From Hyperoplus lanceolatus (lineage: Eukaryota > Chordata > Actinopteri > Uranoscopiformes > Ammodytidae), in the NCBI GenBank assembly GCA_026929865.2, contig CM049408.1, positions 1,798,001 to 1,862,000 of the forward strand: a stretch of 64,000 nucleotides of DNA. Direction: 5' to 3'. The number at the start of each line of letters is the position of its first letter. The first letter of the stretch is position 1. Below are positions 8,713 through 20,897 of the stretch, piece by piece. Below the pieces are notes generated by a model that saw only the letters and a program-made list of their open reading frames with translations, had not been told where the DNA came from and ran no database searches. Both the position numbers and the translations under genes were made by a program.

Positions 8713-11667
8713 CAGGGGCGTTTCTAGGTCTCCAAAACATCCGGAGCTCAGCCCAAGAGGGAATAGGGTAGTGCTTTGTATACTTTATTGCGCATGCACA
8801 TTTTTTTCACAATGCTTTACCTAAATAAACAAAATAGGCAGGTAATTATAGCTTTAAATAGCTACCTGACTGCTGCTTATCCCCAAACATTTAAGGTTCC
8901 ATTCAAGTTATTTCATAGTAAAATGAATACAAGTGAGACAGACCTTACTACCCATATCAGGGGTGTCAAACTAATTTACACAAAGGGCCACTCTATGATA
9001 TGATAATCACACTAAGGGCCGACATGGAGTTTACTGAGATACCTTGTTTTCAATCCAAAAAGTAAAAACAACATACCCATGAATATATTGTATACAACCT
9101 GTGTACAGGGTCAAAGGCTAGGTTTAATTTCAACATTAAAGGGGGACAAATTTTAGGTGGGGGGTATGGGGGTGCTCCCCCAGAGATATTTGAGCGTCAA
9201 ACACTTAATTTCCTGCATTCTGGTGGATTTTTATTCATCTATCTGTGCCTTTTCTTTTCTTTTCTGTGGAGGAAAAGACAACATTCAGGTTCCTAAAGAA
9301 ACAACTAAAATAGAATAATGCAGTAAGGGTCTCAGGCATCCTGGATTTTTCAAAACTTTCTGCACATTCAAAACATATCACATGTTCTTTTTTAGGAATC
9401 AAACTCAGCACCAGTGACACTTTACATTGGTAATGTATGAGTCAAATGTATTTTGACACATACAATTACTCACAATAGCAGGCGGGGAGCTCACATCAGC
9501 ACTGATTCACCGTCCATCAGGATAGTACTCTTTCTACTCGCTTGCTTGTTCAATCTTTACATTCATTTTTGCTTTGCTCATTGGTTGCCGGTCTGTCCTC
9601 TTCCAGTTTTCCCTGGTCGTGACGAGACGGTGTGGATCTGGTCCCCCCTCCGGTAACATCTGAGAATGGACCATCAACGCAAAAGATGTTGCAGTGGTTA
9701 AGGACGCCACCTGGAGACGTGGGATGTAATCCCAGCGCTGGAAACCTTAGTTTTCCCTGGTGGAGACGAGACGGTGTGGATCCTCTGGCAGCATCTGAAG
9801 TCTTCCTGCATCCACACTATTCGCACTTTACTTAGTATTACCATGTAATCACCTGGTCAATGATTAAATTCCTTCATGATTTTCTCTACTTATGACATCT
9901 ATTGCAGTATGTCCGTCCTGGGAGAGGGATCCCTTACTCTGTCGACTCTCCCTGAGATTTCTTCAATTTTTTTATTCCCGGTAAAGGGTTTTTACTGGGA
10001 GTTTTTTCTCAGCCGAGCTAAGGGTGTAAGGGCAGGGTGTCCTATTGTATCATATTGTATCATATATCATATTGTATGAAATGTAAAGCCCACTGAGACA
10101 AATGTATTTGTGATTTTGGGCTATACAAATAAAACTGATTTGATTTGATTTGTAATGAAATGACAGCCACCATTGGAAATGAAAAAGGTGGGCAGCTAGC
10201 TAACGTTAGCTAGTTAGCTAAATTGTAACTTAAGGCAAAAGCTGGAAACAAATCATGTTAGCTTTCATCCTTAGACACTTGACACAATCAATCATCAATA
10301 TTGGCATGCTATTTAGCCTCATAGATTGGCCTTTTTACAGCCCACAGAAACATGGGGCTGTAAATAGGCCAATCTGACATATTTTCTTCAATGCAAGTTC
10401 ATCAATTCATCGCTTAAAATCTTGAGCAGTGGGACTTTCAACAGAAATTCCTAGCAGTCAGCTACACGAGTGTCCTAACCAACGGGAGCATGTGCGACGT
10501 GCGGATATGGCACAGGCTCTGCATGCAGCAAAAAAATAAATAAATTATTACTTTTTACACTCTGAAACTACCATAACAACACATATTGTAACAGTAAGAA
10601 TCCTGAAAGCTAGCCACACATTCCAGAACTAATGTCGGACTAGTAAAAGAATGATGGGGTTTGGTCAATTAAGCAAAGCAAATTTTCTAAACACTTGAAA
10701 GTAACTCAGAACAAAATACAAAATCAAATACAACATATTATAATTCAAAAGGTTTTCATAAGATTCAAATGACATATATAACCAGTTAGATTAGAACACA
10801 GTCTGGGGGTCAGAACACAGGACCCTTAGAGCCAGCTAGTGTCTGGGGGTCAAAGCATAGGAAAATCAGAACCAGCGAGAACAGCCTAGGACTCAGGAGA
10901 AGAACACAGGAGAAGACCCAACTGGATTATAACATCAGCCTGTCATACTCTACAACTAGGCTTACTCTACATTCCAGCCCTGAAGGTTACAGGGAAAGAT
11001 GAGAAGGTGCTCTTTCCGTGTGGTTGCCCCAAGTCGTCTTACTGGTGTATTTCCTTGGCATGATGGCTTTTCTACAATGTGTATGACATTAAAATAAAAC
11101 ATATGTCATGTAATATTACATTAAAATATGTTTAAGACTAAACTTAACTTGTGCCACTGTCTCACTTTCCCCCATAGCATGTGGCTCACTTTCCCCCACC
11201 ACCACAATTTGAGAAAAAACTACCTCTCTTAGCATTTCAGGCTAATCTTCAGTTATCAGCATCACATGGTTTCATATGTTGGTAGTTCATCAACACGTAT
11301 GATAGAAGTTTTTCTACGTGAATACATTTGCTTTGGCACAACAGTTGATTGAGTTGACAGCAAGAAAATGTACTTTTACATGCAAAATACCTATTTTGGT
11401 GAAAAAAACATGCTTACCACAGCACCATGAGGTCCTCTCTTTCAGGGCCAAGGGGAAATGAGAGGGGCTTGAAAACATATATCTCACATGACCACAAATG
11501 TTCTCTGTTGCCTAGATACAGGGGGTGGCTCACATTACCCGATGCCTCTGATTCCCCCGTTCTCCCCTATATATATATATATATTTTTTTTTACAAAAAA
11601 GATTTGGGGCTAATCAAATTATATCCGGGGCTTTAGCCACGAATAAAATAGCCTAGTGACGCCACTG
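8713..11667. mobile_element. Complete hAT-type element, 2.95 kb, with perfect 8-bp target duplication
   Basis: Left end CAGGGGCGTTTCTAGG and right end CCTAGTGACGCCACTG are imperfect inverted repeats. Both are flanked by the identical 8-mer GATATTAC (8705-8712 and 11668-11675), the hallmark of hAT integration. There is no long transposase frame, so it is non-autonomous or decayed. It carries an L2-like LINE 3' end (9490-10150) and, from 8960, a fragment starting CAGGGGTGTCAAACTAATTT that resembles another hAT terminus. A short stem-loop lies at 10323-10375 and a TA tract near 11568. Confidence 0.85.
9490..10150 (+). mobile_element. L2-like LINE 3' end, copy A
   Basis: From CTCACATCAGCACTG to the tail CTATACAAATAAAACTGATT this is nearly identical over about 660 bp to 58567-59224. 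It includes TCGACTCTCCCTGAGATTTC and the GGGAGTTTTTTCTCAGCCGA block typical of fish L2-type 3' UTRs. It is 5'-truncated and carries no reverse transcriptase. It sits wholly inside the hAT element. Confidence 0.75.
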
Positions 11668-11893
11668 GATATTACTATCCCTTATACTTCATGATTATTA
11701 TTATTATTATTCTGACACACGCTTCTACTCCCACAATTTAGCAGGACGTGCTAAATTTCTAAGCAATCCTCCACACGGTGGCGCTGTTATTAAGCCCCAA
11801 AGTTGACAGGCTCACAGCATTAGTCCTATTGACTTGAAATGAGTCACACAAGTCCAGGTGAAGGTGCTCAAGGTGAAAAGAGCCTCTTGGACC

Positions 11894-12864
11894 ATGTACA
11901 GTGGAGGAAAGAAGTATTTGATCCCTCACCGATTTTGTAAGTTTGCCCACTTACAATGAAATGAGCGGTCTATAATTTTAAAGCTAGGTTTATTTTAACA
12001 GTGATAGACAGAATATCAAAAAGAAAATCCAGAAAATCACATTAAAAAAAAGATAGAAATAATTTTGCATTTCATTGAGTGAAATAAGTATTTGATCCCC
12101 TACCAACCATAAAGAATTCTGGCTCCCACAGATTAATCCTCGTGCTTTAAAAAAGTATTCCTTATCTCAAATAGTTTCCTGTATAAAACACACCTGTCTC
12201 AACCAGTTACCTGTATAAAAGACACCTGTCCACAGAGTCAATAAATCAAACTCCAACATCTCCATCATGGGCAAGACCAAAGAGCTGTCTAAGGACATCA
12301 GGGACAAGATTGTAGACCTGCACAAGGTCGGAATAGACTACAAGACCATTGGCGAGAAGCATGGTGAGAAGGAGACAACTGTCGGTGCGATTATTCGAAA
12401 ATGAAAGAAACACAAAATGACCATCAATCTCCCTCGGTCTGGGGCTCCATGCAAGATCTCACCTCATGGGGTATCAATGATCATGAGAAAGGTGAGGGAT
12501 CAGCCCAGTTCTACACGGGAGGAGCTGTTTATGATCCCAAGGCAGCTGGGACCACAGTCACCAAGAAAACCATTGGTAACACACTATGCCGTAATGGATT
12601 GAAATCCTATAGTGCCCGTAAGGTCCCCCTGCTCAAGAAGGGACATGTACAGAACCGTCTGAAGTTTGCCAATGAACACCTTAACGACTCAGATAATGCT
12701 TGGGAGAAGGTGATGTGGTCAGAATAGAACAAAATCAAGTTCTTTAGTATCATAGTGACTCGCCATGCTTGGAGGAAGAGGAATTCTGACTATGACCCCA
12801 AGAACACCATCCCCACAGTCAAGCAGGGAGGTTGAAGCATTATGCTTTGGGGGTGTTTCTCTTC
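11894..12864 (+). mobile_element. Tc1-like transposon, 5' part with broken transposase
   Basis: A terminus-like TACAGTGGAGGAAAGAAGTA lies at 11896. A transposase start at 12268 reads [20 protein letters not shown], the Tc1 helix-turn-helix region. A stop follows at about 12403, then frames at 12417-12602 and 12401-12727 carry the linker ([11 protein letters not shown]) and the middle region (KKGHVQNRLKFANEH). At least two frameshifts and several stops show it is dead. It breaks off near 12864 at a different repeat. Confidence 0.8.
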
Positions 12865-12867
12865 TTA

Positions 12868-13090
12868 AGCCCAGTTCAGACCAAAGATTCACCTTGCAAC
12901 TCGCAACTCCTTGCGACGAGACGGTTGAGACGTTCTAAAACTGGACCTTGCGATTTGACATGTTGAATCTTCTGCGACGCATTGCAACGGCTTGCAACGC
13001 GCTGCAACGAGCAGTTCACACCGCTGCGATTTCTCCCCCACGACGTTCTAAAACCGTCTCGTCGCAAGCAGTTGTTGCAAGCGAAGGCTT
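12868..13090. mobile_element. MITE fragment with internal palindrome
   Basis: Begins CCCAGTTCAGACCAAAGATTC and has complementary arms CTTGCGACGAGACGGTT (12910-12926) and AACCGTCTCGTCGCAAG (13051-13067). It separates two Tc1-derived pieces from different families. Confidence 0.55.
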
Positions 13091-13099
13091 TGGAACAAA

Positions 13100-13370
13100 A
13101 TATGAAGTCTTATTCACTCTAATTTATTTAAATTTAAGTCTATCTGTTCCAATACTTTTGCTCACCTAAAAATGTGGTGTTCCTTTACAAAAAATGCTAT
13201 CTTCTCAGTTGTGTATCAGATCCAGATGTAAATACCTGGAAATGAAAGCTTAAATGTTGATCTATTGTCTCATATTCATATTTTGGTGTAAAACCCAAAT
13301 GTTTCCAGTCTACAGAAACAATAAAGGAATTGGCCTCAATGTTCCGATACTTATGGAGGGGACTGTATCA
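13100..13370 (+). mobile_element. Tc1-like transposon 3' end (second family)
   Basis: Ends ATGTTCCGATACTTATGGAGGGGACTGTA, a Tc1-type terminal inverted repeat different from the one at 11896. Only the 3' non-coding part remains. Confidence 0.6.
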
Positions 13371-14115
13371 CTGACATGGCTCGTTTTCCTTCAGTTATAT
13401 ACATGTATTCAAAACTACTCTCAGCATATTTCTGCAAAATTATTCGGCCATACATGTGCTATGACTTTCTACATAAATAATGTTAACACCAACACAGTAA
13501 CCTTGGCAACAACAACACTAATATATTTATAATAATACTATTTAACTTCTACTTTAGTTAAGAAAGGTCACATTTTACCTTAGAAAAAGGGGAATATACA
13601 GAAGCTTTCATTCGGGGAGGAGGCTTTTTTGAAACATTTCTTCTCTTTACATAATCTTGTTATTTTGGTCAGGTCCTCAGGCAGAAAAACCAGAAGTGAA
13701 ACAACCGAACATGTGAGCGCAACACTGTCAACAGCAGCAGATACGCCTTACGTAACATAACAATGCTTCATTCTAATGTGCACTCTGGTGTTTAAAATAG
13801 AATATGATAAGTTCTATTGAACTGTTGACAAGACTGATTCAAAAAGCATGACAGAAATACAATAGAAAATAAAAACCCATGAACCGAAGCTACACACTCA
13901 CAGTGAACAACATCTACCTTTGTGTTGTATTTCTTGAGTTAAATATGCCTTTTGTTTTCATTGCCAACATATGGTTTTTGCACAACTGATTAACCTATTA
14001 CAACTTGAGAGGTCTGCATGTTTCTCCTGTCCTTGTTGTTATTCTGGTCACCTCGGCAATGACTCAACAAGTGACATACCTTGGGGCCCAGCTGATATTA
14101 CTCTCCACTAATGGC
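13371..14115. other. Unassigned AT-rich intergenic stretch
   Basis: No gene, repeat boundary or RNA was recognised. Confidence 0.3.
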
Positions 14116-15560
14116 CAGGGGCCGGTTTCCCGATAACGTCATCTCTTAGCGAGCTACGAAGACTCCTACGTTATGACTTACCAAAGTTGTTTACCTCTGT
14201 AGTCGTGGTTCCCGAACGGTCTCTTAGGAGAAACACTCCTTACGTGGTACGTACACTGCTGAAATCGATTGCTCAGAGTTCGATTTTCCATTTCCTGCTT
14301 ATTTCATGCGAAGCTGCATGACAAGTCTTTGCGAATAAAAGATTACTAGAAATCCTTCTAAGCCGAAACATGTATTTAACACCTCTTGCTTTATAATCTA
14401 AGTATCTTTAAGAACAATAATCACGTTTCGTGGTGGGTCAGTAAGGAAACTGAAAGTAGATATAATATCGCCAATAGCCTATATCAATAAAAACAGACGG
14501 CCCAAACAGCGTCCAAATGAGCTAAAATCCTAATAATAAACAGTAACATGGCACACTTATTTTAAGGTAAGCATTAATTGATTATTCATTAATTTTTTCA
14601 CACGTTTACATGTTTTGAGACGGAGAATCCGACGCACTCTGCTGTCAGCTGAGCCGGCTCTGCGGAGCTGTCAGCCAGCTCAGCTGACAGCTCCGCAGTG
14701 CGATGGTTCTAGTGTTAACCTTGGTCGAACGTACTACCATAGCCTATACTGATTTAAAAAAGGTAGCCTAGGCTATAGAAAAATATAGAAACAGCGGAGG
14801 AGATTAAGATTGTTTCCAGCAATTATTTTCTTCATGAATGACTTGTGGCAGTTCCATGCGCAACAGGGATGTCACTCGTGTCCGTTTTACGCATGGTGCT
14901 TACGGAAGGATCTGTGGGGGTCTGTAGTAGCCTATCTCTGGCGATGCCACAGCGATCGCAGGGACTTCACTTGTCATTAAATGTATACATCTGACTGTAT
15001 TTCATATCAAAGGGACACAGCGATGACTATTAAATATCAAACTGATAAAAACGATCTGACTGTAGGTTATAGTGTATCACGTAGGCCTTATAAAGTATTT
15101 TCATATTGACGGACATCGCATCCAATCAGTTAATGCTGATTGTCAAGTCAGTTAGATGACTATGTACTTGTTCATATAGTTTGAACACTTTGTGAATCAG
15201 AGTGAATGGTATTCTACTAAAATATATAGCTTACTTTAAATGTGATATGTACGCTATATACAGTTATCATTTTTAACAGTTTGTCATTTAATACAGTCAT
15301 CGCTGTGTCTGTTTGATATGAAATACAGTCAGATTTATTAGTTAAATGACACAAGTGAGAGCTGAAACATCCCACGGTAGAGCTAAGAAGGCTCTGCGAG
15401 CGCTCCAGACCAACCTTACCAACGTATGACGTACGACAGAGATTCGTAGCGAAGAACGTTTCAGGAAACAGGCAAAACGTTAAGTAGGAACTCTACGTAG
15501 GGGTTACGAATGACGTAGCGTTAAGAAGGCTCTAAGAAGGCTTTGGGAAACCGGCCCCTG
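14116..15560. mobile_element. Inverted-repeat element with CAGGGGCCGGTTTCCC termini
   Basis: Left terminus CAGGGGCCGGTTTCCC (14116) and right terminus GGGAAACCGGCCCCTG (15560) are perfectly complementary over 16 bp. Sub-terminal ACGTA/ACGAAG motifs also repeat in inverted orientation. Length is 1445 bp with no transposase frame. A second inner inverted repeat pairs about 14969-15033 with about 15293-15363. The target duplication is unclear, so the superfamily is left open. Confidence 0.7.
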
Positions 15561-16074
15561 ATGAAGAATACTTCCAATCCATCCAGGTTTGTGAGAAGAG
15601 GTGGAGGAAGCAGAGCTGCTGACAAACAGACAGACAGAAGGAAATATAAAGAGTTTCTCTGTCTGCATCGACATGGGGAATGTGAGGGGAACAATATGGA
15701 GGAGCTCAGAGCGCTGATGAGCACACAGCACAGAGATACAGGAACGTATTCCAAACTCAAATGACCGCATCTGGATCATGTGAAATATAACATGGCTGTC
15801 TACAGGAAGCGACATAGCAGACTTTTCCCTGTGAGGAAGCTTAGATCCTTCAATTTGTTCAACAAGATGTTACATTATCTTCTTCAAGTCTGATGTGAGA
15901 AGTGTCATTTAGTGCAGCCATGTGTTGGAGCAGCAGCATCAGAGCCAGTGACTAAAACTGAACAAAGTGATAAAGAAGGCCGGCTCTGTGCTGTGGCTGA
16001 CCTGGAGTCAGTAGAGATTGTCGTGGAGAAGCTGCTGAAGATGGACAGTTCAACACAGCCACTGAACAGTCGAC

Positions 16075-16159
16075 TGGACAGACAGACATTACAGACAGAC
16101 AGACACTTCACAGCCTACTGGACAGACAGACAGACAGACAGACACTTCACAGCCTACTG

Positions 16160-16205
<46 letters not shown>

Positions 16206-16655
16206 GACTACACAACCTACTGCACAGACAGACAGACAGACAGACACTACACAACCTACTGCACAGACAGACAGACAGACACTACACAACCTACTGCACA
16301 GACAGACAGACAGACAGACACTACACAACCTACTGCACAGACAGACAGACAGAGACTACACAGCCTACTGCACAGACAGACAGACAGACAGTACACAGTC
16401 TACTGGACAAACAGACAGACACTTCACAGTCTACTAGACAAACAGACAGACACTTCACAGTCTACTAGACAGACAGACAGTTTACAGTCTACTGGACAGA
16501 CAGAGAGACACTACACAGTCTACTAGACAGACAGACACTTCACAGTCTACTAGACAGACAGACAGTTTACAGTCTACTGGACAGACAGAGAGACACTACA
16601 CAGTCTACTGGACAGACAGAGAGATAGACACTACACAGTCTACTGGACAGACAGA
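16075..16655 (+). repeat. GACA-rich minisatellite (higher-order tandem array)
   Basis: (GACA)n blocks alternate with variants of CACTACACAACCTACTG or CACTTCACAGTCTACT, giving units of roughly 30-45 bp. An open frame of 204 codons (15912-16526) runs through it because the unit lacks stops in that frame. There is no gene evidence. Confidence 0.9.
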
Positions 16656-16737
16656 CCTGGGAAAAGCTCTAATCAGCAAGACTCATTGAAAGCACATGGG
16701 TGGGTGTGTGCAGGTCCTTTAAACTATCTTTCTATAG

Positions 16738-17152
16738 CTTAGGGCCTGTGCACACCGAACCCGCTTTTTTGCAGTACAAGCGCTTGTCTGCAATGCATGC
16801 AGCGCGCATATTCAAAGTGCAGCCACTGGCATCTAAACATCCCCTGTGTCTCGCGTATATAGGCAGAGCGCTTAAATGAAAAATAGTTGAACTTTTGAAG
16901 AAAAGCGCTGCTTATCAACATCTCTTCTTTTCAAAGGTCCAGCTGTTGGTCCGCATTGAAAAAAACAATACAAAAAAAATGATGTATAATCTTTCCATGT
17001 TACTTTTTAAATAGTACACTTTGAATTATTTCTTAAATGTGTGTTCATTGTCAAAGTTAGAAACTAAATACTGCAAGCAGCTCAAGCATATTTATAATGC
17101 CAATGAATGAGATACATGACAGTTTCTATAAGACATTGTCATACAGAAATGT
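16738..17152. other. Unassigned stretch with a MITE-like left end
   Basis: AGGGCCTGTGCACACCGAAC at 16741 resembles a fish MITE terminus, but no opposite end was found. Nothing else was recognised. Confidence 0.3.
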
Positions 17153-17161
17153 TTCACAGCT

Positions 17162-17365
17162 GGGGGCTCCCTTAGCTCAGTTGGTAGGGCGTCCCCCCCC
17201 CCACCACCACCCCCCCCGGGCCGGGCCCAGCAGCAGACCCGGGTTCAATTCCCGCCTGTGGTCGTTCTCTACATGTCACTCCCCTCTCTGCCCCATTTCA
17301 CCTCTGTCTCTCTGCACTATCAATAAAGCATAAAAATGCCCAAAAAATATTTAAAAAAAAAAAAA
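17162..17365 (+). mobile_element. tRNA-derived SINE with target duplication
   Basis: A-box-like TTAGCTCAGTTGG (17172-17184) and B-box GGTTCAATTCC form an internal polymerase III promoter. They are followed by CTACATGTCACTCCCCTCTC, AATAAAGCATAAAAATGCCC and an A-rich tail. It is flanked by the identical 9-mer TTCACAGCT at 17153-17161 and 17366-17374. A C-rich expansion (about 17191-17218) disrupts the tRNA-like head. It is not a functional tRNA gene. Confidence 0.85.
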
Positions 17366-17711
17366 TTCACAGCTATCTATGAGAAATGATTTAACAGGGA
17401 AATAAAGGGTCAAAAGCTTTAAAAGGGGAACCCCAGAAAATAGCTATTGTTGTGAATGCTCAGGAGGAAAAGTTAAATGAATGCATGTGGCCAAAAGGAC
17501 ATGGGGTGGAATTAGAAGGACCTGTTGTCATTCAGTACATTTCACAACTGCAACTCCTCCCATCCAGTCTGGAAGGTAATCTGTCACCATGACAATCTCA
17601 GAGGGGAGAATGACAAAGAGCTTTTTCAACAAAGAGAAACATGTTCTGGGTGTGACAATGTAAATACACATAGGCTCGACTTGGGAGGGCCGCCCAGGTA
17701 GATTGAGACCC

Positions 17712-17800
17712 GCACAGCAGGGGTGGATTACCGCAAAGGAACACCGGGCACAGGCCCAGGGGCCCAAGGGGGCCCTAAGCCAGAGATACTGATAGTAACT
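17712..17800. mobile_element. hAT-like terminal fragment (AGGGGTGGATTACCGC)
   Basis: AGGGGTGGATTACCGC followed by GGGCACAGGCCCAGGGGCCC resembles a hAT terminus. The other end was not located, and 17801-18050 is otherwise blank. Confidence 0.35.
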
Positions 17801-18059
17801 TTTCATGTTGCATAGTCAAAGAGCTCAGTCACTCATGACAATAACAGGGTCCAAAAAGGAATAGCCTAAATATAAGGAAATAAATCATCATGGGCCCCTC
17901 AACTAGTAGGGGAGAAATACAAAAGCAAGTTAAAAACAACAGCATTAGTAGCTCTGTCTAAGGGCCTCCATGCACACTTACAGAAATAAGCTTACTATGT
18001 GTGAATTCTAAATTGTGTGAATCCCTCCAAGTCTTCACTTCAGTAGGCCTCTACATAAG

Positions 18060-18700
18060 ATCAGGACAGCTCCAACTTCCTCTGTCATCTGTGGTGGAGG
18101 AGTTTAAGGTAGCAAAGTGCAGAGTCATAATGACATACAGAGACTCCCAGGATGAACATGCAGGCATCCAAACATGATCAGGACGCAAGTGGGCAGCTGA
18201 CTCATCTGTTGCACAAGCCGAGAGTATGTTGAAGCTACGTGACATCATTGGAACGCCATGCATAGGAAGACAGGGTCTTGGACCTTCCCATGCCCAGAAA
18301 TGGGGGAAGGCTGGATCCAAGGACAAAAGGTCCATGATCCAGGAGGAAGTAAGGAACCTGGAGGAGGAAGGACGGAGGGCAAAAGCATTGGAGCTTGCAT
18401 CCCAGGGAGCATGGACCAAATGGGACTAAGAAGAAGATCACATGGGGAGATCTATGGCGATTGGAGCTTTTCCGCATTTCCTTCATGCTAAGATCGGTGT
18501 ATGACACACTCCCAACACCGACAAACTTGCACAAGTGGGGTCTGAGGGAGGACCCATTGTGCAAGCTTTGTGGAAGAAACAGGTGGCGCCATGACAAGGT
18601 GCTCATGACACTCACTAACATCCTGGAGCAGGAGAGACGCAAGAAACACCAACCACATGGGTAAGCAATACCATCAGTCAACTTTGTAAGGGAGGGACAA
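18060..18700 (+). mobile_element. Non-LTR retroelement ORF2 C-terminal fragment
   Basis: Plus-strand frames give IIGTPCIGRQGLG, then an acidic and basic helix-like segment, then WRLELFRISFMLRSVYDTLP and CKLCGRNRWRHDKVL. The arrangement of a Phe-Arg-Ile-rich motif, PTPTNLHKW, CxxC and WRHD is that of the region after the reverse transcriptase in some fish LINEs. A frame change near 18425 shows it is broken. The clade cannot be named safely. Confidence 0.55.
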
Positions 18701-19005
18701 AAGCCACAACAAGAAGCAATCTGCTGCAAAAGGCCCAATCATGGGAAGACTGCAATTCCCCCTGGTTGTCCAGACAAGTTTGTTACATAGTCCCAATGGT
18801 TAACAACAGCATTGATCTCTAACATAGATGTGCCACATGCCTAACCTAATCATCATGCTCAGCACATAGGTGAGATAAGACTGATAAGAACCACTCAAGC
18901 TACTGTATTTACCTATTATAGGATAAATATGTCTATAGAAAAAATTAATAGGAGTTAATATTGTTGATGACTTCTGTTCTTGTACACTTTAATAAAAATA
19001 AATTG

Positions 19006-19364
19006 TAGAGCTGCAAAGATTAATCGAATAATCGATTATTAATCAATTATTAAAATAATCTGCAACTATTTTGATAGTCGATTAATCGTTGAAACATTTT
19101 TTAATAAAAAATGTCCAAATTCTCCGTTTTCAGCTTCTCAAGTGTGAATATTTTCTGGTTTATTTAATCCTCCTATTACAGAAACTGAAATATTTGTGTT
19201 TTGGACATGACAATACATTTGAGGACGTCAACATAGACTTTGGAAAACTTAACTAAATGTTTCACTATTTTCTGACATTTTACGGACCAAACCACTAATC
19301 AATTAATCGAGAAAATAATTGACAGATTAATCGATTGTCAAAATAATCGTTAGTTGCAGCCCTA
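19006..19364. mobile_element. hAT-like MITE, copy 2 of 3 (TAGRGCTGCAAC family)
   Basis: Starts TAGAGCTGCAAAGATTAATC and ends AGTTGCAGCCCTA. Flanks are ATAAATTG (18998-19005) and GTAAATTG (19365-19372), an 8-bp target duplication with one mismatch. The body matches copies 1 and 3. Confidence 0.85.
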
Positions 19365-19436
19365 GTAAATTGCTTACTGTAGTCCACATGGGAGAGCCAT
19401 ATGCTAAACTAAGGAACTGACGAGGCAAAATCAAAA

Positions 19437-20018
19437 TTAAAGAGGACGCTTTTTGACTTTTATGACCTATATACGTTGTTATGATGATTCATAGTCATGC
19501 TTAACCATACTAAATTATCAAATAATGACTTACATGCATTTCGACGTATTCCCTGCTGACCGTCTGGGGTGTCTGTGCAGAGCACTAAACACTATTCTAG
19601 CCAGTCGAGAAGTCACGGTCTACCCTTTCATAATTTGTGACGTCGCATAAAACTTTGTGAAGTCACCACGCGGATGTTTCCATGTATGGTAATGCTGTCA
19701 CTTCCCTGTTCGCGTCTGCCTCGCGCCCTTATAGGTCCATGCTCGCGCTTCCCGCCACTGAAAGTGTTTCGGATGGAAGGTAACCAATCACAACGGAGTG
19801 GGGTTTGCAGGAGGGGGGGGGGGACGGGAGCGGAGATCGCCGAAGCACAGGCGGAGGGAGCGGAGATGCCCGAAGCACACACACCCAAGTGTTGACAGGA
19901 CGTGCTGGATCGCCAAAATCTACATAGTTTTTTGTGATGTGATTCGTGTCAGGTTGCTCTATAGCAGTGTAAAACAAGAAATTAAGACCAGAAAAGTAGT
20001 ATAATAGGTCCTCTTTAA
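19437..20018. mobile_element. TTAA-flanked MITE (AAGAGGAC ends)
   Basis: TTAAAGAGGAC at 19437 and GTCCTCTTTAA ending 20018 form short inverted termini, each with TTAA as in piggyBac- or Kolobok-type insertions. GC-rich open frames inside (19628-20106) resemble no family. Confidence 0.6.
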
Positions 20019-20708
20019 ACAAATTCACAGTTCCCGGAAAATATGAAAACTGGTAAGTGATACCCAACCCTATTTGAAACTCAGCAGACAATATTAAACA
20101 GGCCACCTATTCCAGTAAGCCTACAGTATATCCAGACACAGCTGCTATCACCTGTGCTGCACAGACCTAGAGGTTTGAATATTTCGTCTTAAAGGTTTGG
20201 ATCATGTAATTTTTATATATATTTGTATGATCTTTCTCAATACTGTGTGGAGAAGTGAACTTTAGAAACTCCCAGCCTGCCCTGTGCATGGCATCCTTCC
20301 TTACAGTAAATCCTACTTCCTTTTCTGATAATAACTGTTTCTAAACATGACTAAGAACAAACATGGGGAAGTGTAATCAGAGCTTGAGCCTACTTCAGTA
20401 GAAAAGAGCAAGTGTTTACCACACACTGCAATGAAATACACAACTTTGCAATAAGCAGTTCTTAAATGACCATTTGACTTTATACTTATACTCATATTGC
20501 GAGAGCTGTTTAATACCTGACCTGACTAAATAATATTTTGATAGGTGTGTTTAAACAAAAATGTCATGATGTTACACTTCTTTTAACTGTATGATCTTAA
20601 GTTAAGTTGAATGGTCAGGACATTTAACTTAGCATCACTATTGTGCTGGTGGTGATTGTGCTGGTGGTGATATTGTCTTTTGATGGATTAAGCAGAACAA
20701 TTTATTAT
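20019..20708. other. Unassigned intergenic stretch
   Basis: No gene or repeat boundary was recognised. A short imperfect duplication, TTGTGCTGGTGGTGAT, occurs twice at 20640-20672. Confidence 0.3.
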
Positions 20709-20897
20709 TTAACGGTGGGGTAAGCGATTCTGGAGAATGTATGTAAACCAAGCGGGCCCCCTTTTTACATTCCCTTTGTTTACATACCAGTTTACAGAGC
20801 CTAGTCTGTTTATTAACATATTTTTCAGCGCGCGCACACAAAGTACGGACAAGTATTTGTCAACAAACATTCTCTAGAATCGTTACCCCATCTTTAA
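20709..20897. mobile_element. Short TTAA MITE (GGGGTAA-CGATTC ends)
   Basis: TTAACGGTGGGGTAAGCGAT at the left pairs with ACGATTC...TTACCCC...TTAA at the right (ATTCTGGAGAATGT versus ACATTCTCTAGAAT). At 189 bp it has no coding capacity. Related end sequences occur near 7910 and 34048. Confidence 0.7.

Noticed and set aside
15912-16526. 204-codon open frame rich in TDRQTDRQ
   Set aside because: It is the translation of the GACA minisatellite, and the opposite strand is equally open. No domain, splice or start context supports a gene.
16075-16655. CRISPR-like spaced repeats
   Set aside because: Spacers are themselves repeated and the genome is eukaryotic; it is a minisatellite.
17162-17260. 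Possible tRNA gene
   Set aside because: A and B boxes are present but the region between is C-rich and cannot fold as a tRNA. The 9-bp target duplication and tail show a SINE.
19628-20106. Open frames on both strands of a GC-rich patch
   Set aside because: They lie inside a TTAA-flanked MITE, and there is no recognisable domain.
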